64,000 bases of DNA from Rhinopithecus roxellana (lineage: Eukaryota > Chordata > Mammalia > Primates > Cercopithecidae), in contig NC_044554.1 of the NCBI RefSeq assembly GCF_007565055.1, positions 19,073,921 to 19,137,920 on the forward strand, in the 5' to 3' direction. Shown in pieces: positions 46,318-57,950 of this stretch. Numbering within the stretch: the first letter of the stretch is position 1; every line of letters starts with the position of its first letter. The notes beneath the pieces are model-generated. The model searched no databases. It was given only the letters and a program-made list of their open reading frames with translations, and was not told where the DNA came from. The position numbers and the translations under genes were made by a program.

Positions 46318-46980
46318 CACATTTTAAGTTCAGGGGTGCATGTGCAGCTTTGTTATCTAGGTAATCTTGTGTCATGGGCATTAGTCATACAGATTATTTC
46401 ATCACTCAGGTAGTAACCCTAGTACCCATTTGCTATTTTTCCTGATCCTTTCCCTCCTCTCACTCTCCACCCTCAATAGAATGCAGTGTGTGCTATTTCC
46501 CTCTGTGTGTTCATGTGTTCTCTCATCATTTAACTCCCATTTATGAATGAGAATATGCAGTATTCGGTTTTCTGTTTCTGTGTTAGTTTGCTAAGAATAA
46601 TGGTTTTCAGTTCCATCCATGTCCCTGCAAAGGACATGATCTCATTCATTTTTATGGCTGTGTAGTATTTCATGGTGTATATACACCACATTTTTTTAAT
46701 CCACTCTGTCATTGATAGACATTTAGGTTGATTCCATGTCTTTTTTATTGTAAATAGTGTGGTAATGAATGTACCCAGGCATGTGTCTTCATAATAGAAT
46801 AATTAATATTCTTTTGGGTATATACCCAGTAATGGGATTGCTGGTTCAAATGGTATTTCTGTCATCAGATCTTTGAGGAATTGCCACATTGTCCTCCACA
46901 ATCGTTGGACTAATTTACACTCCCACCAACAGTGTATAAACATTTTATCCACAACTTCGCCAGCATCTGTTATTTTCTGA
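46318..46980 (-). mobile_element. L1 3' end, antisense (left arm of inverted pair)
   Basis: Reads antisense from the L1 3' UTR ('cattttaagttcaggggtgc') through 'gtaaccctagtacccatttgc' and 'ccatgtccctgcaaaggacatgatctc' to 'agtgtataaacattttatcc' and 'gccagcatctgttattttctg'. The minus frame 46530-46712 (MWCIYTMKYYTAIK...) is its decayed ORF2 C-terminus. Confidence 0.92.
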
Positions 46981-48834
46981 TCAAAGCCAAATTAGAAACA
47001 AACTACCATTCCCAACTGCCACAAAATGAATAAATTGTCTAGGAATACAGCTGAATACAGAAGTGAAAGATCCCTACAAGGAGAGCTACAAAACAGTGCT
47101 CAAAGAAACCAGAGATGACACAAACAAATGGCAAAACATCCCATGCTCATGAATAGGAAGAATCAATTCATTAAAATGGCCGTACTGCCCAAAGCAATTT
47201 GTAGATTCAGTGCCATGACTATTAAACTACAAATGGAATTCTTCACAGAACTAGAAAAAAACTATTTTAAAATTCATATGGAACCAAAGAAAAAGTCCAA
47301 ATAGCCAAGGCAATCCTAAGCAAAAAGAACAAAACTGGAGGAATCACACTACCCAACCTCAAAGTTGGGTAGCAATCACACTACCCAACCTCAAAGTGTG
47401 TGTAGCATCACACTACCCAACCTCAAAGTATACTACAGGGCTACAGTAACCAAAACAGCATGGTACTGGTACAAAAACAGACACATAGACCAATTAAACA
47501 GAATAGAGAACCCAGAAATAGTACTGCACATCTATAGCTATCTGATCTTCAACAAACCTGACAAAAACATGGAATGAGGAAAGAACTCCCTATTCAATAC
47601 ATGGTACTGGGATAACTGGCTAGCCATATGCAGAAGATTGAAACTGGACCACTTCCTTTCACCATATACAAAAATTAACTCCAGATGGATTAAAGACTTA
47701 AATGTAGATTCCAAGACTATAAAAACACTGGAAGAAAACCTGGGCAATACCATTCAGGACACAGGCATGGGCAAAGATTTCATGATGAAGACACCAAAAG
47801 CAACTGCAACAAAAGCAAAAATTGGCAAATGGGATCAAATTAAAGAACTTCTGCACAGCAAGAGAAACTATCAACAGTGTAAGCAGACAGCCTACAGAGT
47901 GAGAGAAAATTTTTGCAAACTATGCATCTGACAAAAGTCTAATAGCCACCACCTATAAGGAACCTAAACAAATTTACAAGAAAAAACCGCAACCCCATAA
48001 AAGAATGGGCAAAAGACATAAACAGACACTTGTCAAAAGAAGACATACATGCAGCTAACGAGTATGTGGAAAAAGCTCAACATGACTGATCGTTATAGAA
48101 ATGCTAATCAAAACCACAATGAGATACCATCTCACATCTGTCAGAATGGCTATTACTAAAAAGTCAAAACATAACAGATGGTGGTGAGGTTGTGGATAAA
48201 AGCAATGCTTATACACTGTTGCTGCCAGTGCAAATTAGTCCAACTGTTGTAGAAGACAGTGTGGCAATTGCTCAAAGACCTAAAGAGAGAAATACCATTT
48301 GACTCAGCAGTCTGATTACTGGGTATATACCCAAAGGAATATAAATTATTCTATTATGAAGACACATGCAGGTGTTATGTTCATTGCAACATTGTTTACA
48401 ATAGTAAAGACATGGAATCAACCTAAATGTCCATCAATTATAGACTGGTTAGAAATATGTGGTACATAAACACCTTGAAATATTACAGAGCAATAAAAAT
48501 GAACAAGATTATGTCCTTTGCAGGGACATGGATGGAGCTGAAGACCATTATCTTTAGCAAACTAACACAGGAACAGAAAAGCAAATGCTGCATGTTCTCA
48601 CTTATAAGTGGGAGCTAAATGATGAGAACACATAGATCCACAGGGGGGATCAATGTACACTGGGGTCTATCAGAGGGTGTAGGTAGGGAAGAGGGCGAGG
48701 ATCGGGGAAAATAACTAATGGGTACTAGACTTAATACCTGGGTGATGAAATAATCTATACAACAAACCCTCATGGCATAAGTTTATCTATGTAACAAACC
48801 TGCACATGTATCCCTGATCTTAAAATATAAAGAG
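46981..48834 (+). mobile_element. 5'-truncated L1 (ORF2 and 3' UTR), sense (right arm of inverted pair)
   Basis: Sense ORF2 from about 'aagccaaattagaaacaaac' ('gaatacagctgaatacagaag' region) through 'gaatcacactacccaacctc', 'aacagcatggtactggtac', 'ggaccacttcctttcacc' and the stop region to the 3' UTR ending 'cacatgtatccctgatctt'. The frames 47638-47931 and 48427-48618 are broken ORF2 C-terminal pieces. A local triplication lies at 47343-47429. Confidence 0.92.
47343..47429 (+). repeat. 32-bp-period local triplication in L1 ORF2
   Basis: Three identical 23-bp copies (47343-47365, 47375-47397, 47407-47429) separated by two different 9-bp spacers. The first spacer completes a perfect 9-bp hairpin (47349-47357 with 47364-47372, loop of 6). 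L1 normally has one copy here. Confidence 0.95.
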
Positions 48835-48839
48835 AAGAA

Positions 48840-49560
48840 AATGAGATAATAACCAAGGATTTTTCAGAAATGATAAAAACATAAACCCCCGAATATAGGA
48901 AATAAATGTGTCCCATCAAAACTATATAAAAAGAAAAATGAAGTAAAACATTTTACAGCAACAAAATGTGTCATAGCTCAGCACCATTAGACTCTCATTA
49001 AAGTAACTTCAAAATATGAACTTCAAGGGGAAAGAAAATGACCACAGAAGGAAAGTATGGGGTGCAAGATAAAACGATTATGAAAGAAAACATGAAGAAT
49101 CAAAGAAACCCAAAGTGAACCTAAACAATGATTTATACTGATTTAATTTCTGTTACATAGACAGTCCAAGAAATTCTGGTTGATTTAAACCAATAAGTTA
49201 AAAAAGTCACAAAATAAATACAAACTTCTTGAGACAAAAACAGGTATTTACAACAGTGTAAGATTCATACTAACATCAGATTTTTCATTAATAGCTTTGG
49301 ATGCCAGAAAAGTATCAAACAGTGGTTCCAAAGTTAGGAAGGAAAATGGCTTTGAATGGATGCTGTCTTTAGACAAATCTTAAATCAAGTGTGAAGGTAG
49401 AATAATGACTTTTTTTGAATTCACGGACTTAGAAAAGATTCATCATATAACTGCTACATTAAAAGTACATTATTGTGTCATTTTAAAAAGTGAGAGAGGC
49501 AGAAATGAGAAACTCCAGGAAAATTAAAAACTACACAAAAAATTTATTTTCCAATTATGA
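48840..49560 (+). mobile_element. Possible HAL1/L1M ORF1-like piece
   Basis: 'ctttggatgccagaaaagtatcaaac', 'tgaatggatgctgtctttagacaaa' and 'aagagaaactccagg'-like wording recall the HAL1/L1M ORF1 3' part. Very diverged. Confidence 0.4.
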
Positions 49561-51140
49561 AGCAAACTAAAATGTGGGCACAATTTTAAACCAACCGATA
49601 GACTGATAAAAAATAATATTTAATTATGTATTAATGTGGACTGTGTTATACTTTGAGTAATTCAGAGATCATGATATTGAAACACTAAAAAAGAAAATAT
49701 TATTGTGAAATATAACTTGGACTTGCAGTTAATGTCTCTGCAAAATAATAATAAAAATAAGGTTCATTAGTTTTCCACTTTTAGCTCATCCTGCAAAGCA
49801 GACTTACTTATGATCACAGAGCAATTGTAAATTTTATTATTTTTGACCATGTCATTCTGAAGTGCTGAGGATAGAAAAGTTATAATAAGGAAAAGAAAAA
49901 AATAAAAAAGATTAGGAGTAAGATATCATATAGAAGGGGATTTGGTGATTATAATTGATAAAATAAATGAATATATAAGTACATTAAACAAAGATATACA
50001 ACTAAGCAATAATTTAAATAATAATAAAAATATTTGATGAAGACAATGATGAGAAGTGGAGAACTGCCTGCATGATCAAAATTTGCAGCTTCCGCAGTGG
50101 ACAGTTAATAGGTAACACAGTCTATAAATCAAGAAATGGAAAATATGTATGAAGATAATGTAAAAAAAAGAAATAATTACTAGATTATGTTTCTTTATAT
50201 TGGGCTAAGTATGAAGTGGTGGCAAAGGTGCAAAGATAATCATTTTTATGATGTTATCTGTATTATACAAATCTGTAAGATATTATTTTGATTAAGGTGC
50301 TTAAAACTTATATGGAAATTCATACCAGTAACATTTTTTTAAATAAGGTTTCTCCATCATGTGATAAGCATTTAGACATTCAAAACTGAGGACAGTGAGG
50401 AATTTGTTTTACTTGTTTCAAGTTTATATTATTCTTCAAGAGAAATGCGACAAATAAATGTAAATAATCCATGCAAGTTCAAAATTTTTCAAATGTATTT
50501 CAATACATATTATTGTGTATTTGTTTTCGATCTTATTTAAATAACTGTTTTAAAAAAAGAGTGAAGAAAAAACTCTGCACTCTTTTTATATATTTTCCAG
50601 TTTTAATATTTTTCACACAAGTTTCTTTCATTTTTTTTTCAAATTATTGTACAGAATTCATATGTAAATCTCTAAAATGGAAAGAAAGAAAATCCAAATT
50701 CTCTTCATTATGAAGTATGGAATGTAAAAAAACAGAACACTGAGATTATGATAATTGTTCTACCAAATATATATTTATATTATTATTCCTTAACTTCTTA
50801 TGCATTTTCCATATAAATATGAAATATGAAAAATAGGTACACAGAAGCTCTAAGATCCACTCATTGTGAACTCTGCATAATTTTGGAAATAATGTCTTTA
50901 AAGTCTTTTTTCTGGTTAGCTTTCAAATGCTATTTTAAAAGTTGCAAGACATGAAGAACCAGATGCATACCTTCTCTTCACATGGATTTTCAATTTAATA
51001 CCTCACAGTTGTTTCTTATTTCTGGGATGCTAATATGGTTTATTTTGTGTCAATGCACAATTTGTACAATGTTTCTTTTTAACTATCTCTTTCTTTGGTG
51101 ATATGGTTGGTCATTTTATTCTAAAAATATTTTTAAAATA
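49561..51140. other. AT-rich interval
   Basis: About 1.6 kb of AT-rich sequence without recognised genes or repeats. The frame 50471-50713 is AT-rich with no features. Confidence 0.4.
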
Positions 51141-51153
51141 TTTAGTTACTATT

Positions 51154-51155
<2 letters not shown>

Positions 51156-51187
<32 letters not shown>

Positions 51188-51468
51188 AGACGGAGTCTCA
51201 CTCTGTCTCCCAGGCTGGAGTGCAGTGGCAGGATCTCAGCTCACTGCAAACTCCGCCTCCCGGGTTTACGCCATTCTCCTGCCTCAGCCTCCCGAGTAGC
51301 TGGGACTACAGGCGCCCGCCACCTCGCCCGGCTAGTTTTTTGTATTTTTTAGTAGAGACGGGGTTTCACCGTGTTAGCCAGGATGGTCTCGATCTCCTGA
51401 CCTCGTGATCCACCCATCTCGGCCTCCCAAAGTGCTGGGATTACAGGCTTGAGCCACCGCGCCCGGCC
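51156..51468 (-). mobile_element. AluY (YR-type), antisense
   Basis: About 31-base poly-T tail, GAGACGGAGTCTCACTCTG, both monomers, end GCGCCCGGCC. Perfect duplication TTAGTTACTATTTCT (51142-51156 and 51469-51483). GGCTTGAGCC monkey-diagnostic end. One of the youngest insertions in the window. Confidence 0.96.
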
Positions 51469-51483
51469 TTAGTTACTATTTCT

Positions 51484-52402
51484 AATGTATACCATGATCA
51501 TCATTAATTCGCTAAGAATCAAAAGCAGAATATATTAGGAAAACTGAATTAGCATGTTTAATTTTAATGTGCCTCCAAACACTTTTTTTGTTACAGTATA
51601 CTAAGCTTGTGGAGTAAGTACTCCAACTGACAGATTATTATTGAGAACGATGTAAAGGAAAGCCTGTTTTTATTAATACCTTTTCACAAATACCAGCCTC
51701 AAGGTATTAGAATAAAATGCAATGTGTGAGTTTAAGTGTTGAATAATATGCTAGATTGTTGGTAAAGGAATATGCTTAACAAAGTATTTCCCCTTTGAAA
51801 TATTATTATTTTTCCCCCAGGAAACTAGCTGGAGAGTAAAGCAATGTTCTTTTTTACCAAATTACAGCATTCATTTATGTCCTGTGGGCAAAGGTAAACA
51901 CACAGTAATCACAGCTCAGAATCTTCTCATTCAAGAAATGCCCATCAAGCACCCTAATGATGTCTTGTTTATGTTGATGATTTATTGTTTTCTTCGAATA
52001 CATCTGAAATATTTTACAATTCAGCTGATTCTGGCAGTTTCCAAGCATTTTCCCAGTCTCAGAGAGGGGTACTTGCCCTGCCCTCTGCAGAGCTGGTTGA
52101 CAAAGGCGGTGTCCTGGCCTTCGGCCAGGAGCTTGTCTCTAGCATGGTGTTGGCATTTCTGACTTGTGCAGGGGGTACTGAGCACTGCAATCTCAAAAGC
52201 ATATTAGACTGCAAAAGCTCCATTCAAGTGAGTGCTATTCTAGCATTAAAAAAAAATACTATTTTTTAAACTAAAATTTGGAAGAAAAACATGTATGTTC
52301 AGCAAAATACACATAACAGGCTACAATGCAAATATATATATGAACATAAGCTTTTAAACTGAAGGTTTATAAATACAAACAATAAATAAATAAAAAATTT
52401 AT
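51484..52402. other. Unclassified interval
   Basis: Mildly GC-richer patch at 52060-52180. The overlapping frames 51884-52162 and 51985-52269 have no recognisable family and no convincing exon context. Confidence 0.4.
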
Positions 52403-52411
52403 AAGGAAAAC

Positions 52412-52712
52412 TTTTTTTTTTTTTTTTTCTTTTTGAGAAGGAGTCTCTCTCTGTTGTCCAGGGTAGAATGCAATGTTGCGATCTCGACTCACTGCAACCT
52501 CCGCCTCCCAGGTTCAAGCGATTCTCTTTCCTCAGCCTCCTTAGTAGCTGGGATTACAGGCACCCGTCACCTCGCCTGGCTAATTTTTGTATTTTTAAGA
52601 CGGGATTTCACCATGTTAGCCAGGCTGGTCTTGAATTCCTGACCTCAGGTGATCCGCCCACCTTGGCCTCCCAAAGTGTTGGAATTACAGGCGTGAGCCA
52701 CCATGCTCCGCC
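52412..52712 (-). mobile_element. AluS, antisense
   Basis: Poly-T tail, 'gagaaggagtctctctctg', both monomers, ends 'ccaccatgctccgcc'. Near-perfect duplication (AAGGAAAAC at 52403-52411 and AGGGAAAAC at 52713-52721). A small deletion after 'ttgtatttttaag'. Confidence 0.92.
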
Positions 52713-53135
52713 AGGGAAAACATTTTAATTAATAAACAGATATATAAATCTGTGGAAACATTGCCTGAAATTTCTGGATTAATAAGCTTGAAATGTTAGG
52801 CATTTAATTAAAATAAATGTTCTGTTTATCCACAGTATCTAAGTCCCTTTCTCTTTGTCTGGCTGTGAATGCTCTCATGACTGTTGATGAAAATCAAAAT
52901 ATTCTGTAGAAGTAAAAAAACATTTACAGGTATTAGAGAGATTTTAAACAAATTATTTTGGATATAATGTCATGGAAAAATTATTTTAAATATTTTTCTT
53001 CTAAAGTATTACATCTAGAACCTTAACATAAAGAGAAAAAACAGAATAACAATTGGTAATGTTTGAAGCAATAATTAGCTCAAAAGATTTCAGTATAAAT
53101 ATCTTCATTATAATCTCCCAAAAAAATATCATCTT

Positions 53136-53459
53136 GCCGGGCGCGGTGGCTCACGCCTGTAATCCCAGCACTTTGGGAGGCCGAGGCGGGCAGATCACAA
53201 GGTCAAGAGATCGAGACCATCCTGGCTAACATGGTGAAACCCCGTCTCTATAAAGATACAAAAAATTAGCCAGGCTTGGTGGCGGGTGACTGCAGTGACA
53301 GCTTCTCCGGAGGCTGAGGCAGGAGAATGGCGTGAACCCGGGAGGCAGAGCTTGCAGTGAGCCGAGATCGCGCCACTGCACTCCAGCCTCGGCAACACAG
53401 CGAGACTCCGTCTCAAAAAAAAAAAAAAAAAAAAAAAGAAAAAGAAAGAAAAGAAAGAC
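53136..53459 (+). mobile_element. AluY, sense
   Basis: GCCGGGCGCGGTGGCTCACG start, CpG-rich body, ends 'cgagactccgtctc' with a 23-A tail and 'gaaaaagaaagaaaag'. It has the ancestral GGCTCACGCC start rather than the monkey YR state. The minus frame 53195-53461 is the Alu translation. Confidence 0.95.
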
Positions 53460-54905
53460 AATAAAATATCCTTAATTTAAAAAACATCATCTTTTCAAAC
53501 TATTTTCAGAAATGAACTATGCGTCCAATATACAACAATATTTCTTCCATTACTACGCAATATAAACATGAATAGGAAAGTGTGACTTCATGCTTTGGTA
53601 TATCGTACTCATGATGCTCAGGGTTCATCAACAAAGATTAAGCAATACATTTACTATACATAAAAAGTTTCAATACCACTTTAATTTTCCAGAGTGGGTA
53701 AAATATTGTAGCTAATATCCATAATTTTGAAAGCCAGTGTTTGAAGTATATTTTATTATCAGAAGTATTTGAACAGCTTCTCTCCTATTAAATAAAAGAC
53801 TGACTAGAAATTTGTATTTATTAACTAAAGGACTCACAACTATGTGGTTAGAATTTCATTCAAGCACTAAATTTCAAAAAAGTTAACCTTGATATTAATT
53901 AATAGATCTATCTTTTTTATTAAATTAAGTAAATGAAAGAACAGAAATACAAGATAACTTTTCAAAGTTACAGTGTTTCACATGGAAACCAAATTTATAG
54001 TATGCGTGTTGCCTAACTATGGCTATCTTGGTCATCAGCCGTTCTGTGTGGCTTCATGGTATTAGCATTCTCACTGGTCCTATTTCAAAATTAATTGCCT
54101 GAAACACTCAGCTGTCAGTATTATCCAACAAGTAGACCTTCAATGTTAAAAATATAAGCTAATAAAGATGATCTTACCCTTAGTTTTAAAAATAATAGAA
54201 TAAAAGATAAATAAATTAGTCAATAGAAAGCATTAAGGAGTTTACCCTGTAACTTACCCATTCTTGCTTCTCAAAATAAAGAAAAAAAATATTTCAGCTT
54301 CCGGGTTAAAGTTCTGAACATATATCCTATGAGATTTTCTCTTTTGCAAAAATAAAATAATTTATTCAGAAGCACAGAAAATATTTTGTAATTGAAAGAA
54401 GATATCTTATTGATTCAGTTCTTAGTTTTTAGGACTAGAAGTGCATGTATTATCAATAACAAATTGCTTGAAAGATAATTTATGGACATCAGTGTTAACT
54501 GATGAGAAATTCTGTTTGTACATGTTATCAGTGATGCGAAATTTGATTCTTGAGAGCTATGTGTTCAGTCTGCCTCTCTTTGCTTATCTCTCAGACAATT
54601 TATATTGTGCCATCTGGAAGGAAGACAGGCAAAACCACAATAAAATCCAGTTCAAAACTGTATTTTTTATTGGAAAAAAAATCAATGCCTCTTTGGGATT
54701 TTTTGAGATTTTACCTACCTCTGCTCTTTTCATTCACTGGCATAATTTTTTGGATTTCTGGATGCCGAATTTTTGAAATATTGTTTTTGATATGTGTCTA
54801 ATTTCTCAGATAATCTTTTTACACACTAACATATATTTTGGAATCTATCTAGGAGAAATATTTCTGTCTTCTGAGAAAAGGATTACATTGTTCTACCCTA
54901 AGGAG
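53460..54905. other. AT-rich interval
   Basis: No recognisable repeat or exon. The frames 54441-54776 and 54550-54801 overlap in two phases and show no family features. Confidence 0.4.
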
Positions 54906-55612
54906 TTCCTCTTCAAGTATGGCAGAATAATCTCCTAACAATTGAATCATCTCAAAAACGATACAATCTGGATACAATTTTTAAAAACTTGAAAGTTTAA
55001 AAAAACTGTAATATTTGTGTGGGGTTGGGGGCATTGGTTAAAACTCTGAAGATGGTTATAGCAAGGAGTGTTTCTCATTTTTAAGACTTAGGTTTGAAGA
55101 CTGACCACAGTCCCAGTGTGGCCCAGGGAAGTTTAAACTGTGGTAGAAACCCACATTCTTTCTAACCTAGAGAATCAGAACACAGAGCCTGGGGCAATCA
55201 TGCTCTAAAACTGAAGAGGGAATTCTGGGAAAAGAAAGTATGGAAGAAATCATCAAGTTATATATAAAAACTCTATCCAAATCTGTGGCTAACCACTGAA
55301 TTATGCAAGCATGGGGAAAACTCAAAGCACCTGGCAGCTAAAGCTAAATGGAAAAAACTGAGAGTTGAGTTACTGCCTTAAACACACAAGAAAAATGTTG
55401 AGGCTTGAGGATAAGCAAGGTAGTTTTTGGTTTTCTAAAAAAATTTAAACATCCTTTATAGGAATATAACAAAATGTACAGCCTCAACACCCGGATACAA
55501 TGGAAAATTACTCAAATAAAAAGAACCAAGAAAATATGACTTTCTTAAAGGAAAATAAAATAAGCAGAGGCTAGACTCAAGATGATCCAGATGTTAGGTT
55601 GTCAAACACAAA
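54906..55612 (+). mobile_element. Old L1M, left part, sense (split by L1MA)
   Basis: 'atggaaaattactcaaataaaaag', 'gaaaatatgactttcttaaagg' and 'gatgatccagatgttaggttgtcaaaca' match the L1M/HAL1 region just before and in ORF1. It resumes at 57951 with 'agacaagactataaaacagc'. Confidence 0.6.
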
Positions 55613-55763
55613 CTTCTTGTTTCCAGATTTATTGAGGTATAATTGACTAATAAATTCTGTATATACTTAAGGTACAAAATGCGAAAAATTGTAATATGTG
55701 TACTTTGTAAAACTGATTACCACAATCAAGTTAATTCATTCATCACCTCATATAGTTACCACT

Positions 55764-55794
55764 TGTGTGTGTGTGTGTATGTGTGTGTGTGTGG
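55764..55794 (+). repeat. (TG)n microsatellite in L1MA
   Basis: TG units interrupted once by 'tatg'. Confidence 0.9.
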
Positions 55795-56144
55795 TGAGAA
55801 CACGCAAGATCTACTCTTAGAAAATTTCAAATATATGGTACAGTATTAATTAATGTCATAATGCTTTACATTAGATCACCAGAATTTACTCATCTTATAA
55901 CTGAAAGCTTGTACCCCTTGACCAACATCTTCCAATTTCCCTCACCTTCCAGCCCTGGCAGCCATTATTCTCCTCTTTGATTCTATGAATTTGACATTTT
56001 CAGATTCCATATAGAAGTGAAGTCATAGAGTGTTTGTTTTTCTGTATCTGGCTTATTTCACTTAGCATAATGCCTCCCAAGTTTACCTATGTTGTTGCAA
56101 ACATCAGGATTTTCTTCTTTTTTATGGATGTGTTGCATTTCATT

Positions 56145-56180
56145 ACACACGCGCGCGCGCGCACACACACACACACACAC
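56145..56180 (+). repeat. (CA)(CG)(CA) alternating purine-pyrimidine tract
   Basis: ACACAC, then GCGCGCGCGCGC, then (AC)9: 36 bp of unbroken purine-pyrimidine alternation, a classical Z-DNA-forming arrangement. It carries a rare CpG run in an otherwise CpG-poor LINE. Confidence 0.95.
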
Positions 56181-57950
56181 CATAATTTTTTATTCATTAT
56201 CCTGACAAGGAACACTTAGGTTGAATACCTATCTTGGCTATTGTGAATAATTCCATATGGACATGAGAGTCTAAAGATATCTATATCTTTTAGACATATT
56301 GATTCTATATCCTTTGGATAAATACTCAGTAGTGGGGTTGCTGAATCATATGGCAGCTCTATTTTTAATTTTCTGAGATTTGTTTCCATTATAGTCATAC
56401 CAATTTATATTTCACCAAAAGTGTACAAGGTTTTCCTTTTCTCCACACCCTTTCCAACACTTGTATTCTCTTTTCCTTTTGATAATAGCCATTCTAACAG
56501 ATGTGGACTGATACCTCACTGTGGTTTTGATATGCATTTCCTTGATGATTAGTGATACTGAGCAGCTTCAGTATATCTGTTGGCCACCTGTATGCCCTCT
56601 TCTGAAAAATGTCTATTGAGATCTCCTGCCTTTCTTTAATTGGATTATTTAGCTTTTGCTATTGAGTTTAAGGAGTTCTTTATGTATTTTAGATATTAAT
56701 CCCCTATTGGATATTTGGCTTGTAATTTTTGTGTTCCCATGACGTATGTTGTCCTTTCATTTTGTTGTTTCCTTTGCTGTGTAGAATATTTTTAGTTTTA
56801 TGTAATCCCATTTGTTTACTTTTGCTTTTGCTGCCTGTGCTTTTGGTGTCATATCTAAAAAGTCATTGCCAAGACCAATGTCAAAGAGTTTTCCTATGTT
56901 TTCTTCTTGGAGTTTTAAATTTTCCATCTTACATGAAAGTCTTTAATCCATTGTGAATTAGTTTCGATGTATGGTGTAAGATAAGGGTTCCATTTCAGTC
57001 TTTCACATATGGATATCCAGTTATCTCAACACTATTTATTCAACAGACTATACTTTCCCCATTTTGTATGTTTGGTAGCCTTTTCAAAGATTGGTTGATG
57101 TGTTAGTTTATTTCTGGATTTTCTATTCTATTTCATTGGTCTATGTATCCGTGTTTATACAAGTTTTATCCTATTTTGATTACTGTAACTTTATCATATT
57201 GTTTGAAATCATTAAGTGTGATTCTTCCAGCTTGATTCTTCTCAAGATTGCTTGGCTATTTGGGGTCTTTTGTGGTTCCATATTCATTTTATGATTGTAT
57301 TTTTGTGTGTGCATGAAAAACTTTATTGAAGTTTTTATTTATATTACATTGAATCTGTAGGTCACTTTGAGTAATGTAGGTATTTTAAACAATATTAATT
57401 CTTCTAATATGTGAACATGAGATACTTTTCTATTTATTTGTGTTTTCAACTTTTTCTCATCTTTCACCTCTTTAGTTACATTTATTCCTCAGTATCATCT
57501 TTTTATGCCATTTTAAATGAAATTGTTTCGTGAATTTCTTTTTCAGATAGTTCATCATTAATGTATAGAAACACAACTGATTTTTCTATGATTTTAATGC
57601 TGCAACTTTGCTGAATCTGTTTATTGGCTCTAAGAGGTTTTGGTGGAGTCTATAGGAATTTTTTACGTATAATATCATGTCCCCTGCAAATAAGACAATT
57701 TAACTTTTTCCTCTCTGGTTAGAATGGCTTTACTTTCTTTTTCTAGCCTAATTGCTCTTACTAGGACTTCCAGTACTGTGAGGAATAAAAGCAGTGACAG
57801 GGGGCACCTTTGTCTTATTCCTAGTCTTAGAGGATATGTTTTAGTTGTTTACTATTTAATATGTTAGCTGTGGTCTTGACACATATAGTCTTTATTATGC
57901 TGAGGCACATTCCTTTGATACCTAATGTGTTGTGAGTTTTTATCATGTCA

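Larger units (their letters stand above)
55613..57950 (-). mobile_element. L1MA-like element (3' UTR and ORF2), antisense, inserted in L1M
   Basis: Antisense from 'agatttattgaggtataattg' (3' end, left) through 'ttcacttagcataatgcctcc', 'ggatgtgttgcatttcatt', 'agtagtggggttgctgaatcatatgg', 'ttggccacctgtatgccctc' and 'gttttcctatgttttcttcttgg' to 'gtcttattcctagtcttagagg' (ORF2 RT region, right). Length 2.3 kb, 5' truncated. The frames inside (56729-57294) are remnants. Confidence 0.88.

Noticed and set aside
47343..47429. CRISPR-like direct repeats with short spacers
   Set aside because: Only three copies, 9-bp spacers, and location inside a primate L1 ORF2. It is a local slippage/template-switch duplication.
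47638..47931. 97-residue frame similar to reverse-transcriptase C-terminus
   Set aside because: It is a broken piece of L1 ORF2 within a 5'-truncated L1; not an independent gene.
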